Shown here piece by piece: positions 24,142 through 32,947 of a stretch of 64,000 nucleotides of DNA. The notes beneath the pieces are model-generated. The model worked only from the letters and a program-made list of their open reading frames with translations, was not told the origin of the DNA and did not search any database. The translations under genes were made by a program, and so were the position numbers. The stretch's first letter is position 1. Each line of letters opens with the position of its first letter. This stretch comes from Bin87 sp965197635 (GTDB lineage Bacteria > Chloroflexota > Dehalococcoidia > Lucifugimonadales > UBA3495): positions 868,001-932,000 of the forward strand of contig CBDANN010000008.1 of NCBI GenBank assembly GCA_965197635.1, given 5' to 3'.

Positions 24142-25980
24142 CTAAACCCGGGCTCGGGCTCCGTCGCGGCGTTGGCGCTTGCGGTCGTGAGCGGAGAGTT
24201 CCATCTTACGGAGGCGCAGGTTCTGCGGCGTGACCTCGACCAACTCGTCGTCGGAGATGAACTCTAGGGCCTCTTCCAGGCTCATCCTGACCGTCGCGTT
24301 CAACCGCTGGGCGATATCAGCCGTGGACGAGCGCATATTGGTCAGCTTCTTTTCCTTGCAGACATTGATCTCGATGTCCCCTTCTTGACGGCGGCAGCCG
24401 ACCACCATGCCCTCGTACACCGGGGTGCCGGGATCGATGAACGTATCGCCCCGGCGCTGGGCGTTGAGCAGACCATAGGTGACGGCCGGACCGCCCTCCG
24501 ACGCCACCAGGGCACCTCCCCGCTGCGTCCGTATCTCTCCCTCCATCAACTCATAGGACGCAAAGCTGCTGCTTTTCACACCGTCGCCCCTGGTGGTGCG
24601 GAGAAAGAAGGCGTTGAACCCGATCAGGCCGCGGGTGGGTATTTTGTACTCCAGGTGAACGTAGCCATTATCCCCGTAACGCATATCACGGAGTTGGCCC
24701 AGATGGCCGGATAGGTACTCGGTCAGCATCCCGACATACTCCTCGCGCGTGCTAAGGGTCAGAATTTCGCAAGGCTCGTACGTCTTGCCATCGACGGTTT
24801 TGGTCACCGGCACGGGACGGGACACCTGAAACTCAAACTGCTCCCGGCGCATGGTCTCAACCAGGATGGACAGGTGTAGCTCGCCGCGGCCGGCTACCAC
24901 GAAAACGTCCGGGCTGGGAGTGGTCTCAACCCGCAGGCTCACGTTGGTACGGAGTTCCCTGACCAGTCGCTCGTACAGGTTGCGGGATGTACAGCGCGCG
25001 CCTTCGCGACCCACGAACGGGGACGTGCTGACGCCGAAAGTCATCCGCACCGTGGGCTCCTGGATGTCAATGGTCGGCAGGGGCTGTGGGTCCCCGGCGC
25101 TGGCAATGGTGTCCCCAATGGCGACGCCCTCTGGACCAGTTACCGCCACGATGTCCCCCGCATAGGCTTCCGTTACTTCCACACGCTCCATGCCGTGGAA
25201 CACGAAAATCCGCTCGAGGCTGTGGGAGGTTGGCTGGCCGTGGCGGTCCAAAAGGGTCACGTTGTCTCTCAACCGGAGCGTGCCGTTGGTAATTCGCCCC
25301 ACGGCCACCTGACCCAGGTAATTGTCGTAGTCCAGAGCGGCCACCAGCATCTGCAGCGGCGCGTCGGGGTCACCCGTCGGAGGCGGCACCAAATCCAGGA
25401 CGGCGTCAAACAGGGGTTGCATATCCGGACCCGCCCGCTCCGGGTCGCCGGTGGCGTAACCTTCGCGGGCGGAGGTGTACAGCACCGGAAAATCCAGCTG
25501 GTCCGCATCGGTGGCCAGCTCCAGGAACAGATCCTGGACCATCTCGACTACCTCCGGCACGCGCGCCTCCGGGCGGTCTATCTTATTGATAACCACCATG
25601 GGCGTAACGTTCTGCTGGAGGGCCTGGCGGAGCACGTAGGTGGTTTGGGGCATCGGCCCGTCCACGGCGTCAACCAGCAGCAGGCAGCCGTCGGCCATGT
25701 TCATGACGCGTTCCACCTCGCCGCTGAAATCCGCATGGCCCGGCGTATCGATGATGTTGATCTTGACGCCGCGATAGGAGACCGATGCGTTCTTGGCCAG
25801 GATGGTGATGCCCCGCTCCCGCTCCAATGGGTTGGTGTCCATGATCAGTTCGCCCACTTGTTGGTGGGCGCGAAAAACCTGGCCTTGCTTCAGCAGCGCA
25901 TCGACCAGGGTGGTTTTGCCGTGGTCAACGTGGGCTATGATGGCCAGGTTGCGGATGTCGTGGTTTGTGCATTCGTTCAA
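24142..25980 (-). CDS. typA: Translational GTPase TypA/BipA
   Basis: The 612-aa protein shows all GTPase motifs: AHVDHGKTT (G1), RERGITI (G2), DTPGHADF (G3), VVINKID (G4), then EF-G-like domains and the BipA-specific C-terminal domain (TRGLIGFNAFFLRTTRGDG, RSSTADIAQRLN). Length agrees with the family (~600-620 aa). It acts on the ribosome during 50S assembly and stress growth. The C-terminal extension ends in KRQRRDGARARV. Confidence 0.97.
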   Translation of the reverse strand: MNECTNHDIRNLAIIAHVDHGKTTLVDALLKQGQVFRAHQQVGELIMDTNPLERERGITILAKNASVSYRGVKINIIDTPGHADFSGEVERVMNMADGCLLLVDAVDGPMPQTTYVLRQALQQNVTPMVVINKIDRPEARVPEVVEMVQDLFLELATDADQLDFPVLYTSAREGYATGDPERAGPDMQPLFDAVLDLVPPPTGDPDAPLQMLVAALDYDNYLGQVAVGRITNGTLRLRDNVTLLDRHGQPTSHSLERIFVFHGMERVEVTEAYAGDIVAVTGPEGVAIGDTIASAGDPQPLPTIDIQEPTVRMTFGVSTSPFVGREGARCTSRNLYERLVRELRTNVSLRVETTPSPDVFVVAGRGELHLSILVETMRREQFEFQVSRPVPVTKTVDGKTYEPCEILTLSTREEYVGMLTEYLSGHLGQLRDMRYGDNGYVHLEYKIPTRGLIGFNAFFLRTTRGDGVKSSSFASYELMEGEIRTQRGGALVASEGGPAVTYGLLNAQRRGDTFIDPGTPVYEGMVVGCRRQEGDIEINVCKEKKLTNMRSSTADIAQRLNATVRMSLEEALEFISDDELVEVTPQNLRLRKMELSAHDRKRQRRDGARARV

Positions 25981-26660
25981 ACGGATTCACCTCGCGCGCC
26001 ATCCAGCATATCATCTACGAGCCAGGGCCGGGCCAAGCGACCCGTCGAATCAGGGCCTTTCGGTTTTCCCATTGTCATTGCGAGAATGCCGCCAGGCATT
26101 CGTGGCAATCTCGTTGCGCCATTGCTGGCTGCCCAGGGAGCACACCTGCTTCCTTGACGAGATTGCCAGGTCCTTCGGCAGGCTCAGGATGAACGGCTAC
26201 GCTCCTCGCGACGCCATAGGACTTACGCAGTTGAGCGCTGAGCATCATCGGAAAGCACGCTCACGCTGCTACAAATCCCTCTTTGCGTCTCTGCGCCTTT
26301 GCGTTAAATCCCCTGGCAGCAATCCAAGTGCGTAAGTTCTATGACAAACGAAAGGCCCTGGTCGAATGGTGCGCGCCATTTACGGACAAATCTCCCGAGA
26401 CCGGGTGCCCAGGCTGACCGGTTGCTGGCCTGTTTTACTCCCACTCGTTACAGCCGCGCGAATTTTGATGACACTCGCTCCTTACGCCGGTAGGGGCAAG
26501 GCACATAAAATGGTCTCACCGCTGCGGGCGGTGCGGCCGACGAACTCCCGCCCATCCGCAGTGGACTTACCACACTCCATCTGCGTATTCCTCCGGCGGA
26601 CCAATCGCCAGTCATAAGTAGGCCGGGCCTTATCAGGGATCGGGTCCTGAACCTGCGCGA
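25981..26660. other. Non-coding stretch with dispersed repeats
   Basis: This 680-bp gap between typA and the RidA gene has no supportable gene. It contains a palindromic element around 26079-26155 (CATTGCGAG ... GGCAATCTCG), a CCTTCGGCAGGCTCAGGA short dispersed repeat near 26172, the MITE-like element at 26215-26343, and unique sequence after that. Confidence 0.6.
26215..26343. mobile_element. MITE-like element, 129 bp
   Basis: The ends are inverted: CATAGGACTTACGCAGTT on the left and, read inward from the right, CATAGAACTTACGCACTT. Similar ends flank the decayed transposase at 28007-28952 (CATAAACCTTACGCGGTT and CATAGGAGTTACGCAGTT), so that element or a relative could have mobilised it. The interior holds no ORF. 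Confidence 0.65.
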
Positions 26661-27128
26661 TTATCCTCCGTCCACTTCTATAACGCAGTCGCAAATGACA
26701 GCGGTATTGCCGGGCAAGGCGGCCATCCCTGGCGCGGAGCGCGCATGACGGCCCCGGTCGCCGTAAAGGGCCACGAACAGGTCGGACGCTCCATCCACCA
26801 CCGCGGCCTGTTGAGTGAACGACGGATCGCTGTTGACCATGCCCACCACCTTCAGGATGCGGGTGACACGGTCCAGGTCTCCCAGTTCCGCCTTCATCCG
26901 GGCCAGCAAGTTCAGGGCGGCCCATCGCGCTGCCTCGTAGCCTTGCTCCACGGTAAGATCGGCTCCAAGCTTGCCCGCTATCCCCTCTCCGGTTGCCCGG
27001 CGGGAGCCCACCCCAGCCAGCCACATTACGTTGCCGCTGCGCGTGATGGGCAAGTAATTGCCCACCGGATCGGGCGGGGGCGGCAGTTCGTAACTCAATT
27101 CGATCAGCTTTTTTTCAACTTCTGCCAT
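26661..27128 (-). CDS. RidA family protein (YjgF/YER057c/UK114)
   Basis: The 155-aa protein belongs to the RidA family, whose best known role is hydrolysis of reactive enamine/imine intermediates. Landmarks are GNYLPITRSGNVMWLAGVG near the start, YEAARWAALNLLARMKAELGDLDRV and VCDCVIEVDGG-type ending. The subgroup is the long one that lacks the conserved catalytic Arg in the usual RNP-like loop, so a RidA enzymatic role is not assured. ATG 27128 follows CAGGAGGAAAACGA. Confidence 0.87.
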   Translation of the reverse strand: MAEVEKKLIELSYELPPPPDPVGNYLPITRSGNVMWLAGVGSRRATGEGIAGKLGADLTVEQGYEAARWAALNLLARMKAELGDLDRVTRILKVVGMVNSDPSFTQQAAVVDGASDLFVALYGDRGRHARSAPGMAALPGNTAVICDCVIEVDGG

Positions 27129-27227
27129 TTCGTTTTCCTCCTGTCGTGATTTGGGGATGTGTTCCAACTGCAAGGGAGAGGCCAACCAGACCAAATCCCA
27201 CATGTTACATTCGTGATCTAACGGCGG

Positions 27228-27255
27228 TTGCCCGGAAAGCGAGTTTGTTTATAAT
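27228..27255 (+). promoter_or_regulatory. Sigma70-like promoter upstream of VOC gene
   Basis: TTGCCC and TATAAT with a 16-bp spacer lie 136 bases before the VOC start codon, in the divergent gap after the RidA gene. The perfect -10 hexamer in otherwise GC-rich DNA is the main support. Confidence 0.5.
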
Positions 27256-27390
27256 CGCGTAAGCCACGTAGAATTTGAGCAACCGGAAATCTTTGCCTTG
27301 TCGGCGTCTTGGAAATCGGTGTCTGTTTATCTTGGCGGCAACTTCAACCGCGCAACCCCTACACCGCTGATCTTGTTACAGGAGGGAGCC

Positions 27391-27828
27391 ATGGCAATAC
27401 TGAAAATGGAAGGCGTGACCCACTGGTCTATACCGGTCAACGATCTCGCAGAAGCCGAAGAATTTTACGGGGAACTGCTGGGCCTGACCCCGGTGGGACG
27501 TCTGGGGAACAATATCATGTCCTGCTTCAACGTCAGGGATCACAACATCCTGCTGTGCGAGCGGCCCAATCCGGTGGACGGGCCGTTGAAGGAAGATGCG
27601 GGAGTGCATCATTCCTTCACCGTTTCTCCCGATACCTTTGAGCTTGCGTGCCGAGTCTTCCATGAGAGAAACGTCATCATAGAGCATTTGACGTATCGGG
27701 CCCGTGGAGTGTTCACTGGCCGGGAACTGTATTTCTTCGACCCCAGCGGCAACCGGCTGGAGTTGCGCGACCCCACGTGGGGCGAGGGTATGCCCGAACT
27801 TTCGTTTGAAGAGTTGGCCCGTGCGTGA
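27391..27828 (+). CDS. VOC family protein (glyoxalase/dioxygenase fold)
   Basis: The 145-aa protein has paired beta-alpha-beta-beta-beta modules: VTHWSIPVNDLAEAEEFYGELLG (His metal ligand), AGVHHSFTVSPDTFELA (His) and LYFFDPSGNRLELRD (Glu). These three are the usual divalent-metal ligands. VOC members include glyoxalases, ring-cleaving dioxygenases and resistance proteins; the substrate is unknown. ATG 27391 follows CAGGAGGGAGCC. Confidence 0.9.
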   Translation: MAILKMEGVTHWSIPVNDLAEAEEFYGELLGLTPVGRLGNNIMSCFNVRDHNILLCERPNPVDGPLKEDAGVHHSFTVSPDTFELACRVFHERNVIIEHLTYRARGVFTGRELYFFDPSGNRLELRDPTWGEGMPELSFEELARA

Positions 27829-27918
27829 ACTTCAAGCCTGTTTGGTCACAAACGTGCCCAGCCGCTTCCACCACGGCATCGCGACCCCCGTAATGGGGAT
27901 CCTGCGTACCCAGTTCGT

Positions 27919-28005
27919 CATTGCAAGGAGCGAAAGGGCGTGGCCATCCCAATATCTGGCAGAGCACTCCTTAGGCAACGAGATTGCCACGCTTCGCTCG
28001 CAATG
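27919..28005. repeat. Imperfect inverted repeat, REP-like
   Basis: CATTGCAAGGAGCGAAAGGG on the left faces GCCACGCTTCGCTCGCAATG on the right. Elements with CATTGCGAGC...GTGGCAATCTC ends are scattered in intergenic DNA of many bacteria; a related one lies at about 26079. Confidence 0.6.
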
Positions 28006-28006
28006 G

Positions 28007-28952
28007 CATAAACCTTACGCGGTTGAATTGGTCAGCGTAGTGCGCGGCGAGTTGGGCTGGGAATATAGTAGGTTTGCAGCGAGCCTTGGGGAAGTGTCAG
28101 GGGAATGAACGCAGCGCGGTGCCACGAGTTGGACTATATCCAGTTTCTGGTGGCTGCCCAGGGGGGCACGTGTACCGAGGCAGCCCGTTGTCAACCGGCA
28201 TCGCCGGAGGCCCCAGCCCACGACGCCTTCACCCGCCTGCGGCGACTACAGCCTCCCGACCCGGAGGCGCTATGGCGGGAAGTTGGCCCCTTGGAAGCCC
28301 CTTGGTGGAGCGGAAGGCTGGTGTGCTGGTGCTGGACGACACCACGCTGGATAAGCCTTACGCCAAAAAGACGGAACTGGTGTCCCGACATTGGCGCGGC
28401 AAGCACGGCAGAATGGTGTAGGGGATCAACCTGCTGACTTTACTCTGGACCAACGGCGGTGCGCGCCCGGGGCTGGCAATGCTGACCCAGTTCCGGAGCA
28501 ACCGGCTGGTCAACCCTGATGGACGGGGTAACGTGAAGGTGGGAACGCTTGACGATACCGCCGTCGGGCCGGACAGCGCATCTGCGCGGCTACGGGTGGG
28601 TCGAGGTGTTTCGGACCGTCTCCACAGATGGGGACGTGGAACACTGGGCCACCAGCGACTTGACCATGACACCGGAGGATCGGAAACGTCTGGCTGGGCA
28701 GGCCTGGGGGATTGAAGTGTACCATCGTGGCATCAAACAGTACTGTGGGGTGGAGAAATCGCCCGCGCGGAAAGCGGACGCCCAGCGCAATCACATCGGT
28801 CTGTCCCGGCAGGCCTTCTTGCGGTTGGAGGTCCATCGGCTCCGGACTGGGATCAGCTGGCATGAGGCCAAAGTGAGCATTATCCGCAATGCTCTCCGAG
28901 AATACCTCTCCCAGCCTTGGTACCAACCAGCCCCAACTGCGTAACTCCTATG
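28007..28952 (+). pseudogene. Decayed insertion sequence with DDTTLDKPYA-type transposase
   Basis: End repeats CATAAACCTTACGCGGTT and (inward) CATAGGAGTTACGCAGTT bound about 946 bp. The transposase is spread over three frames: VLVLDDTTLDKPYAKKTELVSRHW (first Asp), GINLLTLLWTNGG after an in-frame TAG, and GWVEVFRTVSTDGDVEHWATSD through QAWGIEVYHRGIKQYCGVEKS and NHIGLSRQAFLRLE (Glu region). The TAG and at least two shifts make it inactive. I do not assign a family name with confidence; it is a DDE transposase related to IS701-like groups. Confidence 0.75.
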
Positions 28953-28987
28953 ACAGTAGGCGCCGGGACGAGCCTGGTATCGCCCAG

Positions 28988-30904
28988 CTAATCACTTACT
29001 CGGGCCGGCGCAGCGACGGCAGTCGCCGCGGGCGTGGTGAAGGTGAACTCCGCGTACTCGCCGTACACCGAGTCCACCAGGAGGTCTCCGCCCGACCGGC
29101 GCGCCACGTCGGCGGCGATCGGCAAGCCCAAGCCCGCGCCATGCGCGCCGTCGCGCGTTGAGAAAAACGGATTGAAGATTTGTCCGACCACGTCGTCCGC
29201 TATCCCAGTGCCATTGTCGCGCACCCGCACTTCCAACATATCATCGACCCGGCGACTGGATACCAACAAACGGGGTTCGTAGCTGTCGCCCTGCTCTTCC
29301 CGTTTCAAACGCATGGCGTAGCAAGCGTTTGACACCAGGTTCACCATCGCCTCGCCGACATCTCCTTCCACCAGCAGCGCTTGTCCAATCTCTGGGTCCA
29401 GTTCAAAAACCGGCTCCACCGCGAAGTCGCCCCATTCCGTCTCAAAAGCGGCGCAACCGGCCCGGACCGCCTGCCGGATCACGGGGTTCAACTCAGTCAG
29501 GACCGGGTCGCCTCCCAGGTCTCCCAGCCCGCGCATCCGCTCCACGATGGCGAGGGCGCGCCCGCCGTTGGCGTGAACACGCCCCAGGCTGGACGTCAGT
29601 TCCTGGCTGATTTCATCCACTAAAGCCGCGTCGTCATCCGACATTTCGACACGGTAGTTCTCTAGCGTTTCCGCCAGCTCCGTGTACAACTCCTGCGAAG
29701 CCTCGCAGAAATTCTTGACGAAGTTCAGCGGGTTGCTGATCTCGTGGGCAACGCCCGACACCAGCTCGCCCAGCGCGGCCAGCTTCTCCTGGGCCACCAG
29801 GCGGGCCTGCATACGCTGCAGTTCAGCATTGGCCTCTTGAAGCTCCTCGTAGAGCTGCTCCACAAGGTTGAGCCGCTGCACTTCCAGGGCCTGTTTCCGG
29901 AACACCTCCAGCGCGCCGGCCAGTTCCCCGATTTCGTCGGCGCTCACCTCAGGCACAGGAGTCTCCAGGTCTCCGGCGGCCATCCCGCGCATCCGCTCCG
30001 ACAGCCGGGAAATGCGCCTCACCACGCCGTTGCCCACCCAAAGCCAGGCCGTGAGGATGGCCACGACCACGCTGGTCGCGCTGATAACCGCCAGCAGAAT
30101 GCGGCCCTGGTCGAAGCTGGCGAGGGTCGATTCCAGTGCGTTTGAGGACGCGCGGTCCGCTCCGTCCAGCAAGCTCGACATGGCAGCGTCCAGCGCCAGG
30201 CTGGCATCATTGAAATCACCGGCCAATTCCGCGTTCCTGGCCTGCACCGCCAACTGCTGCCCGCGCACCGCAAACACTCCGTCGTCCGCAGTTCCCAGGG
30301 CCACCACCGCCGGGTCAACACCGGCGCGAGGTAAAGCCTCGAATTTTTCCCACAGCGCGCCCAGTGTTCCCGTATCATCGGCCAGGAGCATCTGTTGCAA
30401 CACCGTCACGGCAGCGATGGAACCGGCGTCAGCGGAAAACCCGTCCAGGCTGACCCGCAGCTGAGCCGCCATTGCACCGGCGTTCATCGCTGCCTGTCGG
30501 TTCACCGCCACCACATCAATGACGGCGGCGAGGTTGTAGGCGGCATCCTGCACCGCTCCTGCCTCCGGCGCCAGCTCCGGCACTCGACTGGTGCCAACCA
30601 GCGCGGCCTCCAGCCGTCCCAGCGTCTCATCCACCGAACCGGTCTGCACTTCCTCCGACCCGGCGTACGGGTCTGCCAGCAACGCCAATCCCACCACCTC
30701 CAGCCGTTCGCCCTCGCGTGCGGCCGACCACGATGCCTCCAGCACCGGCACCGACTCAAGCTGCACCTGGTAGCTCAGGTCGCCGCTCCGCTCGAAGTAA
30801 TATACGCCCACCGCGCTGGACACCAGCGTCAGAAACACCGCAAAACCCAGCGCCAGATACAGTCGGGCGCCAATCCGGCGCCAGCTATCGACAAGAAATC
30901 CCAT
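28988..30904 (-). CDS. Membrane-bound sensor histidine kinase
   Basis: The 638-aa kinase has a first membrane helix at about residues 15-38, a large periplasmic helical region (~40-265), a second helix (LLAVISATSVVVAILTAWLW), a HAMP-like segment (RRISRLSERMRGMAAGDLE), a coiled coil, then LAALGELVSGVAHEISNPLN (HisKA; phosphorylated His) and HATPase motifs NLVSNACYAM, VRDNGTGI and GAGLGLPIA. ATG 30904 follows CAGGAGTG; the longer frame has no site. No response regulator lies next to it, so it is an orphan in this window. It senses an unknown extracytoplasmic signal. Confidence 0.93.
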   Translation of the reverse strand: MGFLVDSWRRIGARLYLALGFAVFLTLVSSAVGVYYFERSGDLSYQVQLESVPVLEASWSAAREGERLEVVGLALLADPYAGSEEVQTGSVDETLGRLEAALVGTSRVPELAPEAGAVQDAAYNLAAVIDVVAVNRQAAMNAGAMAAQLRVSLDGFSADAGSIAAVTVLQQMLLADDTGTLGALWEKFEALPRAGVDPAVVALGTADDGVFAVRGQQLAVQARNAELAGDFNDASLALDAAMSSLLDGADRASSNALESTLASFDQGRILLAVISATSVVVAILTAWLWVGNGVVRRISRLSERMRGMAAGDLETPVPEVSADEIGELAGALEVFRKQALEVQRLNLVEQLYEELQEANAELQRMQARLVAQEKLAALGELVSGVAHEISNPLNFVKNFCEASQELYTELAETLENYRVEMSDDDAALVDEISQELTSSLGRVHANGGRALAIVERMRGLGDLGGDPVLTELNPVIRQAVRAGCAAFETEWGDFAVEPVFELDPEIGQALLVEGDVGEAMVNLVSNACYAMRLKREEQGDSYEPRLLVSSRRVDDMLEVRVRDNGTGIADDVVGQIFNPFFSTRDGAHGAGLGLPIAADVARRSGGDLLVDSVYGEYAEFTFTTPAATAVAAPARVSD

Positions 30905-31238
30905 GGTAGTAACACTCCTGAAAACTAAGCGATTCATCTTTTACTGTATTACTTACGCAGCCGGGCCCCTGTACATGGCCATACTTGCGAAACCACGTCA
31001 CCCCGCCTCTGATAAGGGGTGGTCAATCCCATCAGCGCACCGGAAACAGCCGGCGCAACTCCACATCCGCGCCAACCCGCCTACATTATAAGAGCGCAAG
31101 TACAAAAAATCCGGCCACCACGCTTACGCTCGGAGGACGAGATAATTATTGCCAACAAGACGACGTCATTCTTGATGTGGGAAGGCGGCACCTTTTACCT
31201 ACGGGCGATCATGGACCAAATCCGAAAAATATCACTAT
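30905..31238. other. Upstream region of the sensor kinase, no gene seen
   Basis: This 334-bp gap between the kinase start and the IS5-type remnant contains only short open frames. One 73-codon frame (31019-31240) has no ribosome site or recognisable content. A lone ACTTACGCAG near 30950 resembles the ends of the MITE at 26215. Confidence 0.4.
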
Positions 31239-31690
31239 GAGGGTGTGTGACAAATGGGTTCAAGCGGGTTGGAGCCGTTTCAGCATCAGGTGGATCATGT
31301 CGATATACACCCAGGCTTCACTGCTTTCCGTTCGCTCCTTATAGTCTTGGCTCAACCGTCGGCATCGGCTCAACCAGGCCGGGGTAGGCTCTACCACCCA
31401 CCGCCTTGGCAACACCTCAAAGTGGCGGCGACCCGGTTTGCGCTCGACCACGGTCAGCAGCCAACCGCCGGTGGCCCAGGCCACCAGCCGACCGGCGTAG
31501 CCCGCATCGGCCCAGCAGTTTGGCCAATACCAGCTTGGCGCCGTCCCGGTCCCCGTGTCGTAGCACGGGGCAGGCTCTGAATGTTGGCCGCATGAACCAC
31601 CACCGTCAGCAGCAACCCCATGGTGTCCACTACGATATGGCGCTTGCGTCCGGCGACCTTCTTACCGGCGTCATAACCTCTGCGCCCCCT
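31239..31690 (-). pseudogene. IS5-family transposase, C-terminal remnant
   Basis: Minus-strand frames give RRGYDAGKKVAGRKRHIVVD and VVVHAANIQ (second catalytic region), then in another frame GRRHFEVLPRRWVVEPT and TESSEAWVYIDMIHLMLKRL, the typical end of IS5 (DDE_Tnp_1-type) transposases. The left end GAGGGTGTGTGACAAATGG looks like an IS5-group terminus. The right side is fused directly to an IS701 copy at a run of A4G5, so the N-terminal half is missing. Confidence 0.8.
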
Positions 31691-32947
31691 TTTACCGTCG
31701 CCACCGGCGGCATAGGACCGGATTACCGCCAGAAAGGCATGGGCCAGCATGGCCAGGGTGATGTGCCGGTGCCAGCCGACCCACCGGCGCACCTCATACT
31801 CATCCAGCCCCACCTCCTGTTTGGCCTCCTTGAAGGCGTCTTCGATGATCCACCGGGTGCCAGCCACGCGCACCAGTTCCGCCAGCGATACCTCTCCCGT
31901 ACCAAAACAGGCGTAGTAGGCCAGCTCCTCAGGATCGGCGATGCCCGAACCCTTGACCAAGCACGCACCAGCAGCCAATGCCCCTGACCTGGCTCCGACC
32001 AGGGTCGTATCGGCAACCAACCCCAATCGTAGAGGCGCGGCCCTTTGCTGCCCTCACCAGCACTCAGGCGTTGCCACCGGTCATCGGGTATCTGCTGAGC
32101 CATTTCACGGGCCGCCACCTGCGCCGAGCCATCCTCCGTATCCGCCCACAGCGGCTCGTTGTTCTTCACCGCCAGCACGTAGGGCAGGCTCTGTTCCTCC
32201 AGCCATCGCCGCAGTTGACACGATCTTTGACCAATCGCATTGCCGTACACCGTATCCCCAGTTACCCAGGCAAAGGGCACCCCAGCTACCACCGCGCGGG
32301 CGATCATCTCCTGAGCCAGTTGTGCCTTGGTGCGAAAGACCACCCCTTCCGGGACACCCGCTTCCCGCCGTCGCTCCACATCCTCCGCCCATTCCTGGGG
32401 CAGATACAGCTCCCGATCCAGAAAGGCCGCGCCCCGTCGGCTGCCATAGGCCAGGAACACTCCGATCTGACAGTTCTCCACCTGCCCCGCCGTGCCGCTG
32501 TACTGACGCTTCACCCCCACCGACTTCTGGCCTTGCTTCAGAAACCCCGTCTCATCCACCACCAGCACCCCGCCGGGGTCGCCCAGATGCTCCACCACGT
32601 ACCCTTGCAGGTCGTCCCGCACCTCATCCGCGTCCCAGTGGTACACCGCCAGCAACCGCTGCACCCCGTCGGGGGTGGCGTCGCCAGCATATTCCGCCAA
32701 CTGCCACCCGTTCTTGCGCTCCACCGACCCCAGCAATCCTTGCAGGTACGCCAGCACCCGCTGACGAGACTCACTACGGCTGAAACGCGACGCGATACGC
32801 CCGTGCAGCTCCCGGAGCCCAGCCTCCCACTCCAGCGTTTCCTCCAGCACGGCCTCTCGCTCCAGTAATGTCTGACCCATTTCCAACCCCTCCGCTCTCA
32901 ACAGTAATCATGGGCCTATCCTACCAAAAGTAAGCGCGACTGTAGTA
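31691..32947 (-). mobile_element. IS701-type element, copy 1 (one end missing)
   Basis: One end is intact (ACTGTAGTA at 32939-32947, followed by TTAG) and the other is lost at the fusion to the IS5 remnant near 31690. The transposase starts at ATG 32880 and reads in one frame through VLVVDETGFLKQG (Asp) and WVTGDTVYGNA (Asp) to about 31950, then continues in a different frame as ADPEELAYYACFG and RWIIEDAFKEAKQEVGLDEYEVR (Glu). Copy 2 has the same shift. Because the C-terminal ~70 residues are missing, this copy is inactive. Confidence 0.85.

Noticed and set aside
28400..28440. In-frame TAG in the decayed transposase as possible recoding (pyrrolysine)
   Set aside because: The same gene has further frameshifts and no sign of a PYLIS or of methylamine genes; ordinary decay explains it.
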